A stretch of 64,000 nt of DNA from Vogesella indigofera (GTDB lineage: Bacteria; Pseudomonadota; Gammaproteobacteria; Burkholderiales; Chromobacteriaceae), in contig NZ_JAQQLA010000007.1 in assembly GCF_028548395.1 (NCBI RefSeq), positions 186,001-250,000 of the forward strand. The letters are read 5' to 3'. Each line of letters opens with the position of its first letter. Positions within the stretch are counted from its first letter, which is position 1. The position numbers were made by a program, and so were the translations under genes. This document shows positions 8,278 through 16,283 of the stretch, piece by piece. The notes under the pieces were generated by a model, which searched no databases, was not told where the DNA came from, and saw only the letters and a list, made by a program, of their open reading frames with translations.

Positions 8278-9054
8278 TTATCTCGCGCTAAAACAGGCGC
8301 TTAGCTGGCCCAGCTCGCCGTAGCGCAGGGTCGCCTCGCTGTCCGTCGCCAGCGTCAGTACGCCGGCATAGGAGCCGGTAATCACCACCTGCCCCGGCAG
8401 GATCGCCTCGCCGCGCGCGGCGAGGAAGCCCTGCAGCCAGTACAGCGGCGCCAGCGGATCGCCGGCCGGGTGCACGCCGGCCAGTGTTTCCTCGCGCTCT
8501 CCCTGGTTCAGCACCAGCGGCAACGTCGTGGCCGCAAAGGCGGCGTCGCGCTCGACCTGCGGCCCCAGCAGCAGGCCCTGGTTGACCAGACCGTCGGCCA
8601 GCGACTGCAGGAACGACGGCTTCGGCGCCGGCTGGTAGCGGCTGTCGATCAGCTCCAGCGCCAGATGCACGCGGGTGATGGCGGCGCGGATCTCGGCCTC
8701 GGTGTAGGGTTCGGCGCGCAGCGGCAGGCCGCCGTCGAAGACGAAGGCCAGTTCCGGCTCGACGCGCACCGCGCCGTCGCGCAGCCACACCGGGCACGGC
8801 GCGGTGCTGTGTATGCTGCTGGCGTGGATAGTGGTCGCGTAGATCGGCGCGGCAACGGTCTTGTCGCTGTCCGGCAGGCCGCACTTCCAGCCGCCGATGG
8901 CGTCGTTGAGCAGGCCGGAGACGGCCTGCTGGATCGCCAGCGCGTCGGCCAGCGTCTGCGGCGCCTGGACGTCGGCCAGCAGCGGGCCCTGGCTGCCGCT
9001 GAGGCGGCGCGCCGCGAGGGTGATGGCGGCGGCGCGGATATCGGATGGATTCAT
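8278..9054 (-). CDS. 2-keto-4-pentenoate hydratase-family protein (MhpD-like)
   Basis: This 258-residue protein resembles the 2-keto-4-pentenoate hydratase / 2-oxo-hepta-3-ene-dioate hydratase branch of the FAH fold. Supporting segments are GWKCGLPDSDKTVAAPIY near residue 55, RVEPELAFVF near 97 (metal-ligand Glu pair), HLALELIDSRY, and the C-terminal PGQVVITGSYAGV. Members hydrate unsaturated keto acids in meta-cleavage of aromatics, or decarboxylate oxalocrotonate. No other aromatic degradation genes are adjacent, so the substrate is unknown. ATG at 9054 has no clear ribosome site. It may share a transcript with the diguanylate cyclase upstream. Confidence 0.75.
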   Translation of the reverse strand: MNPSDIRAAAITLAARRLSGSQGPLLADVQAPQTLADALAIQQAVSGLLNDAIGGWKCGLPDSDKTVAAPIYATTIHASSIHSTAPCPVWLRDGAVRVEPELAFVFDGGLPLRAEPYTEAEIRAAITRVHLALELIDSRYQPAPKPSFLQSLADGLVNQGLLLGPQVERDAAFAATTLPLVLNQGEREETLAGVHPAGDPLAPLYWLQGFLAARGEAILPGQVVITGSYAGVLTLATDSEATLRYGELGQLSACFSAR

Positions 9055-9132
9055 GAGCGAATGAAAACGGGTGGCAAAGCGCCGTTGTACCTGTCCGCGC
9101 GCGCGGCGGCAAGTCCGCCGCGCAGCCGGGGT

Positions 9133-10719
9133 TCACCCGCGATAGCGCACGCAGTTGCGGCCGGCGGCCTTGGCCTGGTACAGCGCGGCGTCGGCCTCGC
9201 GCAGCAGCGCTTCCTCGTCGCTGCCGTGCGCCGGATAGCTGGCGATGCCGGCGGAGAACTGCAGCCCCTGCAATGCGCTGCTGTCGCCGGCCACGCGGCA
9301 GCCGGCGTAGGCCTGCTGCAGCTCGGCGACGCAGGCGGCGGCGCCGACGATGTCGCAGCCGGGCAGCACCAGGCAGAACTCCTCGCCACCGTAGCGCACC
9401 GCGAAATCGGCGGCGCGCAGGCGGCCGGCAAACAGCGTCGCCAGCGCCTTCAGCACCGCGTCGCCCATGGCGTGGCCGTACTGGTCGTTGACCGCTTTGA
9501 AGTGGTCGAGGTCGATCAGCACCAGGCACAGTGACTGCCCGAGATGGCTGGCATGCTGCAGTTCGACCGGCAGCCGCTCGTGCAGATAGCGACGGTTATA
9601 CAGTTTGGTCAGCGGATCGCGCCGCGCCTGTTCCTGCAGCTGTTGCTGCAGCTGCTCCACTTCGGCCATGCGTACCGCCAGCTCGCGATTCAGCGTCTGC
9701 AGCGCCTGATGCGCACGTTCCGCTTCCTGCTGCCGCTGCAGCGCCCAGTCGCGCTCGAAGGCCACGCTTTGCGCCGCCTGCTGCAGCTGCAGCGTGCGCT
9801 GGCGGAAGAAGCGGTAGCCGAGGAACACCAGCGCCAGCATCAGCACCGACAGCACCCAGTACACCGCCATCGCCGAATCGCGATACAGCATCGCACGCTG
9901 TTGCCACGCCTGCGCGCTGTCGCCGACCTGCGCCGCCACGCTGCGGTCCGCCAGCCAGAACGACAGCCACAGGAAGCCCAGCACGCCACACAACGCAAAC
10001 ACCGCCACCAGCCCCACCCAGCGCTGCGCCGGTGCCGCGGCGGCGCGCTGCGGCCAACGTTGCTCGCGCCAACGCAGCACCGCGGGCGTGCCCAGCAGCA
10101 ACAACGGGCCGCAGGTCAGCACCGTCTGCAGGAAATTGCCCGACCACCAGCCCTGCCACACCGCGAAGGCGCCCATCGCCGACAGCTTGTTGCTGTAGCT
10201 CCAGATGAAGGAGCCGGTGGCGCTGGACACGGCGGAGATGAAGCAGATGGTGACGAAGAACAGCGTGGCCGGCAGCGACGACGGCACATAGCGCACCTTG
10301 ACGTGACGGTACACCAGCGACATCACCAGCAGCCCCAGCGGATTGGAACAGGCAAACAGCAAGGCCCAGCCCAGTGGCAGCCCGGACAGGTAGGCGACCA
10401 GCAAGGTGGACAGATAGGCGAGGCTGGCACCCCAGGCGTAACCGAACCACAACACCCACAGGGTGGCGATGGTCAGCGGCGGGTAGATGCTGATCACGAA
10501 ATCCAGCTCGCCAAAATGCACGCTGTAGCCGTACCAGCCGGCGTACAGTTCGACCACGCCCAGCCACAGAGACAGCGCCAGCGACAGCAGCCAGGCCAGC
10601 ATCAGCTGCCAGCGGGCCGGCGAGCGCTGCAACAGCACCGCAAGCGGCAAGGCGTGGTCGCAGGCGGCCAGCGGATCGGCCGGCGTGGCAAGGTTGGCCG
10701 CAACAGGGGAAGCGTGCAT
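9133..10719 (-). CDS. Membrane diguanylate cyclase with MASE1-like sensor domain
   Basis: The product is 528 residues. About nine hydrophobic helices fill residues 40-310 (MASE1-like, with FVISIYPPLTIATLWVLW), followed by a coiled coil (about 325-375) and a GGDEF domain. The active loop is GGEEF at 444-448, with an inhibitory RxxD site (RAAD, 435-438) exactly five residues upstream and LTKLYNRRYL at the domain start. It should therefore make cyclic-di-GMP from two GTP at the inner membrane under product inhibition, steering surface or motile behaviour. The signal is unknown. ATG at 10719 has a weak ribosome site. The window motif CAAGGTTGGCCGCAAC lies in its first codons. It is divergent from the Anbu cluster. 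Confidence 0.88.
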   Translation of the reverse strand: MHASPVAANLATPADPLAACDHALPLAVLLQRSPARWQLMLAWLLSLALSLWLGVVELYAGWYGYSVHFGELDFVISIYPPLTIATLWVLWFGYAWGASLAYLSTLLVAYLSGLPLGWALLFACSNPLGLLVMSLVYRHVKVRYVPSSLPATLFFVTICFISAVSSATGSFIWSYSNKLSAMGAFAVWQGWWSGNFLQTVLTCGPLLLLGTPAVLRWREQRWPQRAAAAPAQRWVGLVAVFALCGVLGFLWLSFWLADRSVAAQVGDSAQAWQQRAMLYRDSAMAVYWVLSVLMLALVFLGYRFFRQRTLQLQQAAQSVAFERDWALQRQQEAERAHQALQTLNRELAVRMAEVEQLQQQLQEQARRDPLTKLYNRRYLHERLPVELQHASHLGQSLCLVLIDLDHFKAVNDQYGHAMGDAVLKALATLFAGRLRAADFAVRYGGEEFCLVLPGCDIVGAAACVAELQQAYAGCRVAGDSSALQGLQFSAGIASYPAHGSDEEALLREADAALYQAKAAGRNCVRYRG

Positions 10720-10971
10720 GGCATGGCACTATCTTAATGTCGTGAGCAGCAGCATAAGAGCATGCCAGCAACGTTTCAAGCGCTGTCGTTGCGGCCGGCG
10801 CGGCACGCGAACGGGGCATGGCGCACCACCATGACACATGATTTGCGGCGCCACCGATGCCTGCATCATTGCGGTGCAGGCTGCCGTGGCGTAATGCACG
10901 TTTCGATAGGGCAAACACTGGCACGCGGCTTGCTGAACTGCTCATGACGATGAACAGCAGGAGACCGCGCC

Positions 10972-12399
10972 ATGCATGCACTGACCTTGCCCGAAGCGCA
11001 CCACTATGACGAAATGCTGCTCGCCAGCGGGGGTATCCGCCCGCACTACCGCGACTTTGCCCACTGGCTGCACTCGCAGTCGCCGCAGACCCTGGCCCGC
11101 AAGCGCGCCGAAGCCGACCTGATGTTCCACCGCGTCGGCATCACCTTCGCCGTGTACGGCGACGATTCCGGCGCCGAGCGGCTGATCCCGTTCGACAGCG
11201 TGCCGCGCATCATCCCCGCCAGCGACTGGCGCACGCTGGAAGCCGGCATGCGCCAGCGCGTCACCGCGTTGAACGCCTTCCTGCACGACATCTACCATGA
11301 GCAGCACATCGTGAAGGCCGGCATCATCCCGGCCGAGCAGGTGTTCTCCAACAGCCAGTACCAGCCGGCGATGCAGGGGCTGGACCTGCCGCACCGCATC
11401 TATGCGCACATCACCGGCGTGGACGTGATCCGCCACAACGACGGCAACTTCTACGTGCTGGAAGACAATCTGCGCGTGCCCTCCGGCGTGTCCTACATGC
11501 TGGAAAACCGCAAGATGATGATGCGGCTGTTCCCCGAGCTGTTCGCCAGCCACGCGGTGGCGCCGGTGCAGCACTACCCCACCCTGCTGCTGAACACCCT
11601 GCGCCACGCCAGCCTGGCGGAAAACCCCACCGTGGTGGTGCTCACCCCCGGCCACCACAACAGCGCCTACTTCGAGCACGCCTTCCTGGCGCAGCAGATG
11701 GGTGTGGAGCTGGTGGAAGGCCAGGACCTGTTCGTGAAGCACAACCGCGTGTACATGCGCACCACCGCCGGCCACAAGCAGGTGGACGTGATCTACCGCC
11801 GCATCGACGACGCCTTCCTCGACCCGCTGGCCTTCCGCGCCGACAGCATGCTGGGCGTGCCGGGGCTGCTGTCGGTATACCGCAGCGGCGGCGTGATCCT
11901 GGCCAATGCCATCGGCACCGGCGTGGCGGACGACAAGTCCATCTACCCCTATGTGCCGGACATGATCCGCTTCTATCTGAGCGAGGAGCCGCTGCTGCAG
12001 AACGTGCCCACCTGGATGTGCCGCCGCCCGGCGGAGCTGGACCACGTACTCAACAACCTGGCCGAGCTGGTGGTGAAGGAGGTCCACGGTGCCGGCGGCT
12101 ACGGCATGCTGATCGGCCCGGCCGCCAGCAGCGCCGAGATCGAGGACTTCCGCCAGCGCATCCTCGCCGACCCGAGCAACTACATTGCGCAGCCGACGCT
12201 GTGCCTGTCGTCCTGCCCCACCTTCGTGGAGGCCGGCATCGCGCCGCGCCACATCGACCTGCGCCCCTTTGTACTCTCCGGCCGCGAGATAAGCATGGTG
12301 GCCGGCGGGCTGACGCGGGTGGCACTCAAGGAAGGCTCGCTGGTGGTGAATTCGTCGCAGGGCGGCGGCACCAAGGACACCTGGATTCTGGAGGACTGA
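10972..12399 (+). CDS. Circularly permuted ATP-grasp type 2 protein (DUF404/DUF407) of the Anbu cluster
   Basis: This 475-residue protein belongs to the CP_ATPgrasp_2 family (formerly DUF404/407). Visible family segments are ADLMFHRVGITFAVY, VFSNSQYQPAM, FYVLEDNLRVPSGVSYMLEN, KSIYPYVPDMIRFYL, HGAGGYGMLIGP and QGGGTKDTWILED at the end. Such proteins are predicted to make an amide or peptide-like bond using ATP; the product is not known. An AGGAG site lies 9 bases before the ATG. It is the first gene of a plus-strand run with alpha-E, GNAT, transglutaminase-like and Anbu genes. This set recurs in many proteobacteria and is thought to build and process a peptide tag or small peptide. Confidence 0.9.
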   Translation: MHALTLPEAHHYDEMLLASGGIRPHYRDFAHWLHSQSPQTLARKRAEADLMFHRVGITFAVYGDDSGAERLIPFDSVPRIIPASDWRTLEAGMRQRVTALNAFLHDIYHEQHIVKAGIIPAEQVFSNSQYQPAMQGLDLPHRIYAHITGVDVIRHNDGNFYVLEDNLRVPSGVSYMLENRKMMMRLFPELFASHAVAPVQHYPTLLLNTLRHASLAENPTVVVLTPGHHNSAYFEHAFLAQQMGVELVEGQDLFVKHNRVYMRTTAGHKQVDVIYRRIDDAFLDPLAFRADSMLGVPGLLSVYRSGGVILANAIGTGVADDKSIYPYVPDMIRFYLSEEPLLQNVPTWMCRRPAELDHVLNNLAELVVKEVHGAGGYGMLIGPAASSAEIEDFRQRILADPSNYIAQPTLCLSSCPTFVEAGIAPRHIDLRPFVLSGREISMVAGGLTRVALKEGSLVVNSSQGGGTKDTWILED

Positions 12400-12401
12400 T
12401 C

Positions 12402-13325
12402 ATGATGCTCTCGCGCACTGCTTCCCAGCTGTACTGGATGAGCCGCTACATGGAGCGCGCCGAAAACCTGGCGCGCCTGCTGGACGTGACCCACAGCCTG
12501 TCGCTGCTGCCGCAATCCCGCGGCGGCGCCGACATTGCCGCCGCGCTGGCCACCACCGGCGCGCTGGACGCCTGCCGCGCCCGCCACCCGCAACTTGCCG
12601 CTGCCGACGTGCTGCACTTCATGACCTTCGATGCGGCCAACCCGGCCAGCATCATCAGCTGCCTGAAATACGCCCGCGAAAACGCCCACGCCGTGCGCGG
12701 CAAGATCACCGGCGAGATGTGGGAGAACATCAACGCCAGCTGGCTGGAAGCGCGGCAGATGGCGGCCGAAGGCCGACCGCTGGCCGGCTTCTTCGACTGG
12801 GTGAAGGAGCGCTCGCACCTGTTCCGCGGCACCACCTACGGCACCATCCAGCGCAACGACGCGTTTTCCTTCATCCGCCTTGGCACCTTCCTGGAACGCG
12901 CCGACAACACCGCGCGGCTGATCGACGTGAAGTCGCACCTGGTGGGCCATGAGCTGGACGACAGCGCAGCGGATTTCTACCTGTGGGGCGCGCTGCTGCG
13001 CTCGCTGGGCGCCTTCGAGGCCTACCACGAGCTGTACCGCGACAGCCTCAGCGCGCGGCGCGTGGCCGAGCTGCTGATCCTGCGCCCGGACGTGCCGCGC
13101 TCGCTGCGCGCCTGCGTCGACGAGATCGCCGAGCTGCTGCCGCGCATCCAGGGCGACACCGGCCACCGTGCCAAAAGGTTGGCCGCCACGCTGCATGCCG
13201 AGCTGAGCTACGACCAGATCGACAGCATTCTTGGCGCCGGCCTGCACGCCTACCTGACACAGTTCCTCAGCCAGATCCACGCGCTGGGCGCGGCGGTGCA
13301 CGGCGCCTACCTGGAGGCAGCATGA
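12402..13325 (+). CDS. Alpha-E domain-containing protein (DUF403)
   Basis: This 307-residue, mostly helical protein begins MMLSRTASQLYWMSRYMERA, the hallmark of the alpha-E (DUF403) family, and contains FRGTTYGTIQRNDAF and FLERADNTARLIDVK. Alpha-E proteins always travel with circularly permuted ATP-grasp proteins and are presumed partners of them. The ATG is 2 bases after the preceding stop and the 3' end overlaps the next ATG by 4 bases, so the genes are translationally coupled. One motif copy (AAGGTTGGCCGCCA, about 13175) is in the 3' part. Confidence 0.9.
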   Translation: MMLSRTASQLYWMSRYMERAENLARLLDVTHSLSLLPQSRGGADIAAALATTGALDACRARHPQLAAADVLHFMTFDAANPASIISCLKYARENAHAVRGKITGEMWENINASWLEARQMAAEGRPLAGFFDWVKERSHLFRGTTYGTIQRNDAFSFIRLGTFLERADNTARLIDVKSHLVGHELDDSAADFYLWGALLRSLGAFEAYHELYRDSLSARRVAELLILRPDVPRSLRACVDEIAELLPRIQGDTGHRAKRLAATLHAELSYDQIDSILGAGLHAYLTQFLSQIHALGAAVHGAYLEAA

Positions 13326-13828
13326 GCGAGCTGATCATCCGCGAGGCAAGCCCGGCCGACGCCGCCGCCATCTGCGCCATCTACAACCCGTACATCGAGT
13401 ACACCACCATCTCGTTCGAGGAAAAACCGGTGAGTGTCAGCGACATGGCCGAGCGTATCGCCGGCACCCAGGCGCAGGGCCTGCCGTGGCTGGTGGCCGA
13501 GACCGAGGACGGCGAGCTGTTCGGCTACGCCTACGCCAGCCGCTGGCGCGCGCGCCCAGCCTACCGCCACAGCGTGGAGGCCAGCGTCTACCTGCGCCAG
13601 GCCACCGTCGGCCAGGGGCTGGGCAAGCTGCTGTACCGCGAGCTGCTGCAACGGCTGACTGCCTTGGGCCTGCGCACGGTAATCGGCGGCGTGGCGCAGC
13701 CCAACCCGGCCAGCGACGCACTGCACCGCGCGCTGGGCTTCAAGCAGGTAGCACTGTTCGAACAGGTTGGCCGCAAGTTCGGCCGCTGGCTGGACGTGGC
13801 CTACTGGCAACTCTCCCTTGGAACCTGA
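13322..13828 (+). CDS. GNAT N-acetyltransferase (phosphinothricin acetyltransferase-like)
   Basis: The product is 168 residues. The order IREASPADAAAICAIYNPYI, TTISFEEKP, YRHSVEASVYLR and the acetyl-CoA loop GQGLGK (Q-x-x-G-x-G type), then GFKQVALFEQVGRKFGRWLD, is that of the Pat/YncA subgroup. Its members acetylate the amino group of methionine derivatives or phosphinothricin using acetyl-CoA. It overlaps the alpha-E gene by 4 bases (ATGA), so it is part of the operon, although GNAT genes are not a standard member of Anbu clusters. It may modify the peptide made by the cluster or may be a passenger. Confidence 0.88.
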   Translation: MSELIIREASPADAAAICAIYNPYIEYTTISFEEKPVSVSDMAERIAGTQAQGLPWLVAETEDGELFGYAYASRWRARPAYRHSVEASVYLRQATVGQGLGKLLYRELLQRLTALGLRTVIGGVAQPNPASDALHRALGFKQVALFEQVGRKFGRWLDVAYWQLSLGT

Positions 13829-13829
13829 C

Positions 13830-13953
13830 TTACGATCTCGCGAGCTAAAGCGAGACAAGGCGAAAGCAGCTGAGGAAGCGGAATTGACAAATCGTCAATG
13901 AGCATTTCGAAGATGCTTTCAACGCCGTATCGCTGACGCGCAGCAGATCGTAA
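13830..13953. mobile_element. 124-bp inverted-repeat (MITE/Correia-like) element, copy 2
   Basis: Perfect 9-bp terminal inverted repeats (TTACGATCT at 13830-13838, AGATCGTAA at 13945-13953) are flanked by AC on both sides. Just inside the left end TCTCGC/GCGAGA makes a hairpin, followed by CAAGGCGAAA; near the right end is AACGCCGTATCGC. Both inner blocks recur in the other copies. It starts one base after the GNAT stop codon and splits the operon between GNAT and the transglutaminase gene. Confidence 0.75.
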
Positions 13954-13980
13954 ACCGCTTAGCACTTCGCAGGAGGCTTT

Positions 13981-14775
13981 ATGCAACTGACCATCGATCA
14001 CGAAACCGTCTACCACTACGACGCCACCGTCAGCCACAGCACCCAGTACCTGCGGCTGACGCCGCCGCAAACAGCGCATCAGCGCATCATCAGCTGGCAG
14101 CTGGAGCTGCCGGTGGCGGCCAGCGAAAGCACCGATGCCTACGGCAACATCCTGCACGTGCTCACCCTGGACACCCCGCACAGCGAGATCCGCCTGCGCG
14201 CCCACGGTGTGGTGGAAACCAGCGACCACTGGGCGGACGAGGCCGAGGCACTGCCGCCACCGGTGTTCCTGCGCGGCAGCGCGCTGACCGAGCCGGACGA
14301 CGCCATCCACGCGCTGGCGGCCGGCCACGCCGCCGTCATTGCGGCCACCCCTGAAACTGGGCTTGCCGCGCTGATGCAGGCGGTGGCCGACGCCATGCCC
14401 TACACCAGCGGCGTCACCCATGCGGAAACCACCGCGTCGCAGGCCCTGGCGCTGGGCGCCGGCGTGTGCCAGGACCACAGCCACGTGTTCATCGCCGCCT
14501 GCCGCAGCCTGGGGCTGCCGGCGCGTTATGTCAGCGGCTATCTGCTGACCGATCGCGACGCCCACGTCGCCAGCCATGCCTGGGCCGAGGTGTACGCCGC
14601 CGGCCGCTGGCAGGGCTTCGACATCAGCAACCGCCAGCAGCCGGACCGCCACCACCTGAAGCTGGCGGTGGGGCTGGATTACACCGACGCCAGCCCGGTA
14701 CGCGGCGTGCGCCGTGGCGGCGGCAGCGAGGCGCTGCAGGCGCATGCACGGGTAACGGAGGCGGATCAGCAATGA
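13981..14775 (+). CDS. Transglutaminase-like cysteine protease of the Anbu cluster
   Basis: This 264-residue protein has the bacterial transglutaminase-like N-terminal beta domain (residues 1-80, starting MQLTIDHETVYHYDATVSH) and a catalytic core. The likely triad is Cys in GAGVCQDHSHVFIAACR (about residue 163), His in SHAWAEVY (about 199) and Asp in GFDISN (about 214). Relatives act as proteases or amidases and accompany ATP-grasp/alpha-E pairs. A GGAGG site at 13971 sets the ATG. It overlaps the Anbu gene by 4 bases. Confidence 0.9.
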   Translation: MQLTIDHETVYHYDATVSHSTQYLRLTPPQTAHQRIISWQLELPVAASESTDAYGNILHVLTLDTPHSEIRLRAHGVVETSDHWADEAEALPPPVFLRGSALTEPDDAIHALAAGHAAVIAATPETGLAALMQAVADAMPYTSGVTHAETTASQALALGAGVCQDHSHVFIAACRSLGLPARYVSGYLLTDRDAHVASHAWAEVYAAGRWQGFDISNRQQPDRHHLKLAVGLDYTDASPVRGVRRGGGSEALQAHARVTEADQQ

Positions 14776-15518
14776 CTTACTGTGTCGGCATGGTGCTGGA
14801 CGAGGGGCTGATCTTTGCCTCCGATTCGCGCACCAACGCGGGGGTGGACCACGTGGCCACCTTCCGCAAGATGAACGTGATCGCGGTACCGGGCGAGCGA
14901 CAGATCGTGCTGCTGAACGCCGGCAACCTGGCCACCACCCAGAGCGTGGTCAGCCTGCTGAAAAGCCGGCTCAGTCACGATGCGGCCAACCTGCACACGG
15001 TCAGCAGCCTGTACCAGGCGGCGGAGCTGGTTGGCAGCACGGTGCGCGAGGTGATCGCCCGCGATGGCGACGGCCAGACCCAGTCGCAAGGCGTGGACTA
15101 CGGCTGCAGCTTCCTGGTCGGCGGCCAGATCAGGGGCGAGCCACCGCGGCTGTTCCAGATCTACCCGCAGGGCAATTTCATCGAGGCCACGTTGGATACG
15201 CCCTATCTGCAGATCGGCGAGGCCAAGTACGGCAAGCCGATTCTCGACCGGGTGATCCACCACGACACGCCGCTGGCACAGGCGATCAAGTGCACGCTGA
15301 TCTCGTTCGATTCCACCATCCGTTCCAACCTGTCGGTGGGGCTGCCCATCGACCTGCTGTGGCAGCAGCGCGACGACTTCGACTTCGCGCCGCGCCACCG
15401 CGTCACCGAGGACGACCCGTACTTTCTGGCGCTGCGCCAGGGCTGGGGCGAGGGGCTACGCAGCGTGTTCGGCCAGCTGCCGGACGCACTGTGGTTCAAG
15501 GGGGGTGACGCCGGGTGA
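14772..15518 (+). CDS. Anbu, bacterial proteasome-type protease beta subunit homologue
   Basis: This 248-residue Ntn-hydrolase belongs to the Anbu (BPH) family. The mature N-terminus would be Thr2 of MTYCVGMVLDEG, placed as the nucleophile. SDSRTNAG (about residue 18-25) and Lys in FRKMNV (about 34) complete the usual Thr-Asp-Lys set. Length fits Anbu (about 240-260), longer than HslV. Anbu assembles into helical or ring multimers in the cytoplasm; its substrates are not established. Its ATG overlaps the transglutaminase stop (ATGA). The cluster points to a role in making or degrading a ligase-made peptide. Confidence 0.92.
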   Translation: MTYCVGMVLDEGLIFASDSRTNAGVDHVATFRKMNVIAVPGERQIVLLNAGNLATTQSVVSLLKSRLSHDAANLHTVSSLYQAAELVGSTVREVIARDGDGQTQSQGVDYGCSFLVGGQIRGEPPRLFQIYPQGNFIEATLDTPYLQIGEAKYGKPILDRVIHHDTPLAQAIKCTLISFDSTIRSNLSVGLPIDLLWQQRDDFDFAPRHRVTEDDPYFLALRQGWGEGLRSVFGQLPDALWFKGGDAG

Positions 15519-15533
15519 GGTCGTACCGCCGGC

Positions 15534-16283
15534 TCAGGACGCCAGCGACAGGCTGGCAAACAGCGGCAGGTGATCGGACAGGTGCGACCAGGGTTGGCCG
15601 CGACACACCGCCACCTGGTGGACGCGCAGGCCGCGCACGTAGATGCGATCCAGCGGCAGCAGCGGCAGCCGTGCCGGGAAGCTGCGCGCGTGCTGGCCCT
15701 GCTGCTGCACGAACACTTCCTGCAGGCCGCAGCCGCGCCCCAGCCAGCTGTCGGCCTCGCCGCGCCAGTCGTTGAAATCGCCGGCCAGGATCAGCGGCAT
15801 GCCAGCCGGAATGTGATGTTGGATGTAGTGCTGCAGCGTCAGGTACTGGCGGCGGCGGTCGCGCGCCAGCAGGTTGAGGTGGGCACAGAGGCAGGCCACC
15901 GCTTGCGGCCAACCTTGCGGCTGGATCACGGTGTGCAGGATGCCGCGCCGCTCCAGACGGTTGACCGAGATGTCGTGATTGGCGGCCAGCTGCTGCGGAA
16001 AACGTGACAACACCGCATTGCCGTGGTGGCCGTGATCGTAGCGCGCATTCATGCCATAGCTGGCGGAATGGGTCAGCGCCGCGGCCAGGAAGTCATGCTG
16101 CGGCCAGCCGGCATGGTGCTGCTCGCGCCCGGCATGACGGCCCTGCACCTCCTGCAGGAACAGCACGTCGGCGGACAGCTGCTGCAGTGCGCTGGCGATC
16201 TCCTGCATGTGGGAACGGCGGTTGAACGGCGACATCCCCTTGTGCAGGTTGAAGGTCACCACGCTCAGGCGCTTGCTTGGCAC
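15534..16283 (-). CDS. Endonuclease/exonuclease/phosphatase (EEP) family hydrolase
   Basis: The EEP fold is complete: FNLHKG near the start, LQEVQG (metal-binding Glu), LAGDFNDWRGE (catalytic Asp-Asn), LDRIYVRG, and SDHLPL near the C-terminus (Asp-His). Members cleave phosphodiester or phosphomonoester bonds in nucleic acids or lipids; the substrate cannot be told. I choose GTG at 16283 (249 residues, VPSKRLSVVTFNLHKG) because GGAGG lies 11 bases upstream. That start overlaps the end of the kinase gene by 19 bases, implying co-transcription. It converges on Anbu. Confidence 0.82.
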   Translation of the reverse strand: MPSKRLSVVTFNLHKGMSPFNRRSHMQEIASALQQLSADVLFLQEVQGRHAGREQHHAGWPQHDFLAAALTHSASYGMNARYDHGHHGNAVLSRFPQQLAANHDISVNRLERRGILHTVIQPQGWPQAVACLCAHLNLLARDRRRQYLTLQHYIQHHIPAGMPLILAGDFNDWRGEADSWLGRGCGLQEVFVQQQGQHARSFPARLPLLPLDRIYVRGLRVHQVAVCRGQPWSHLSDHLPLFASLSLAS

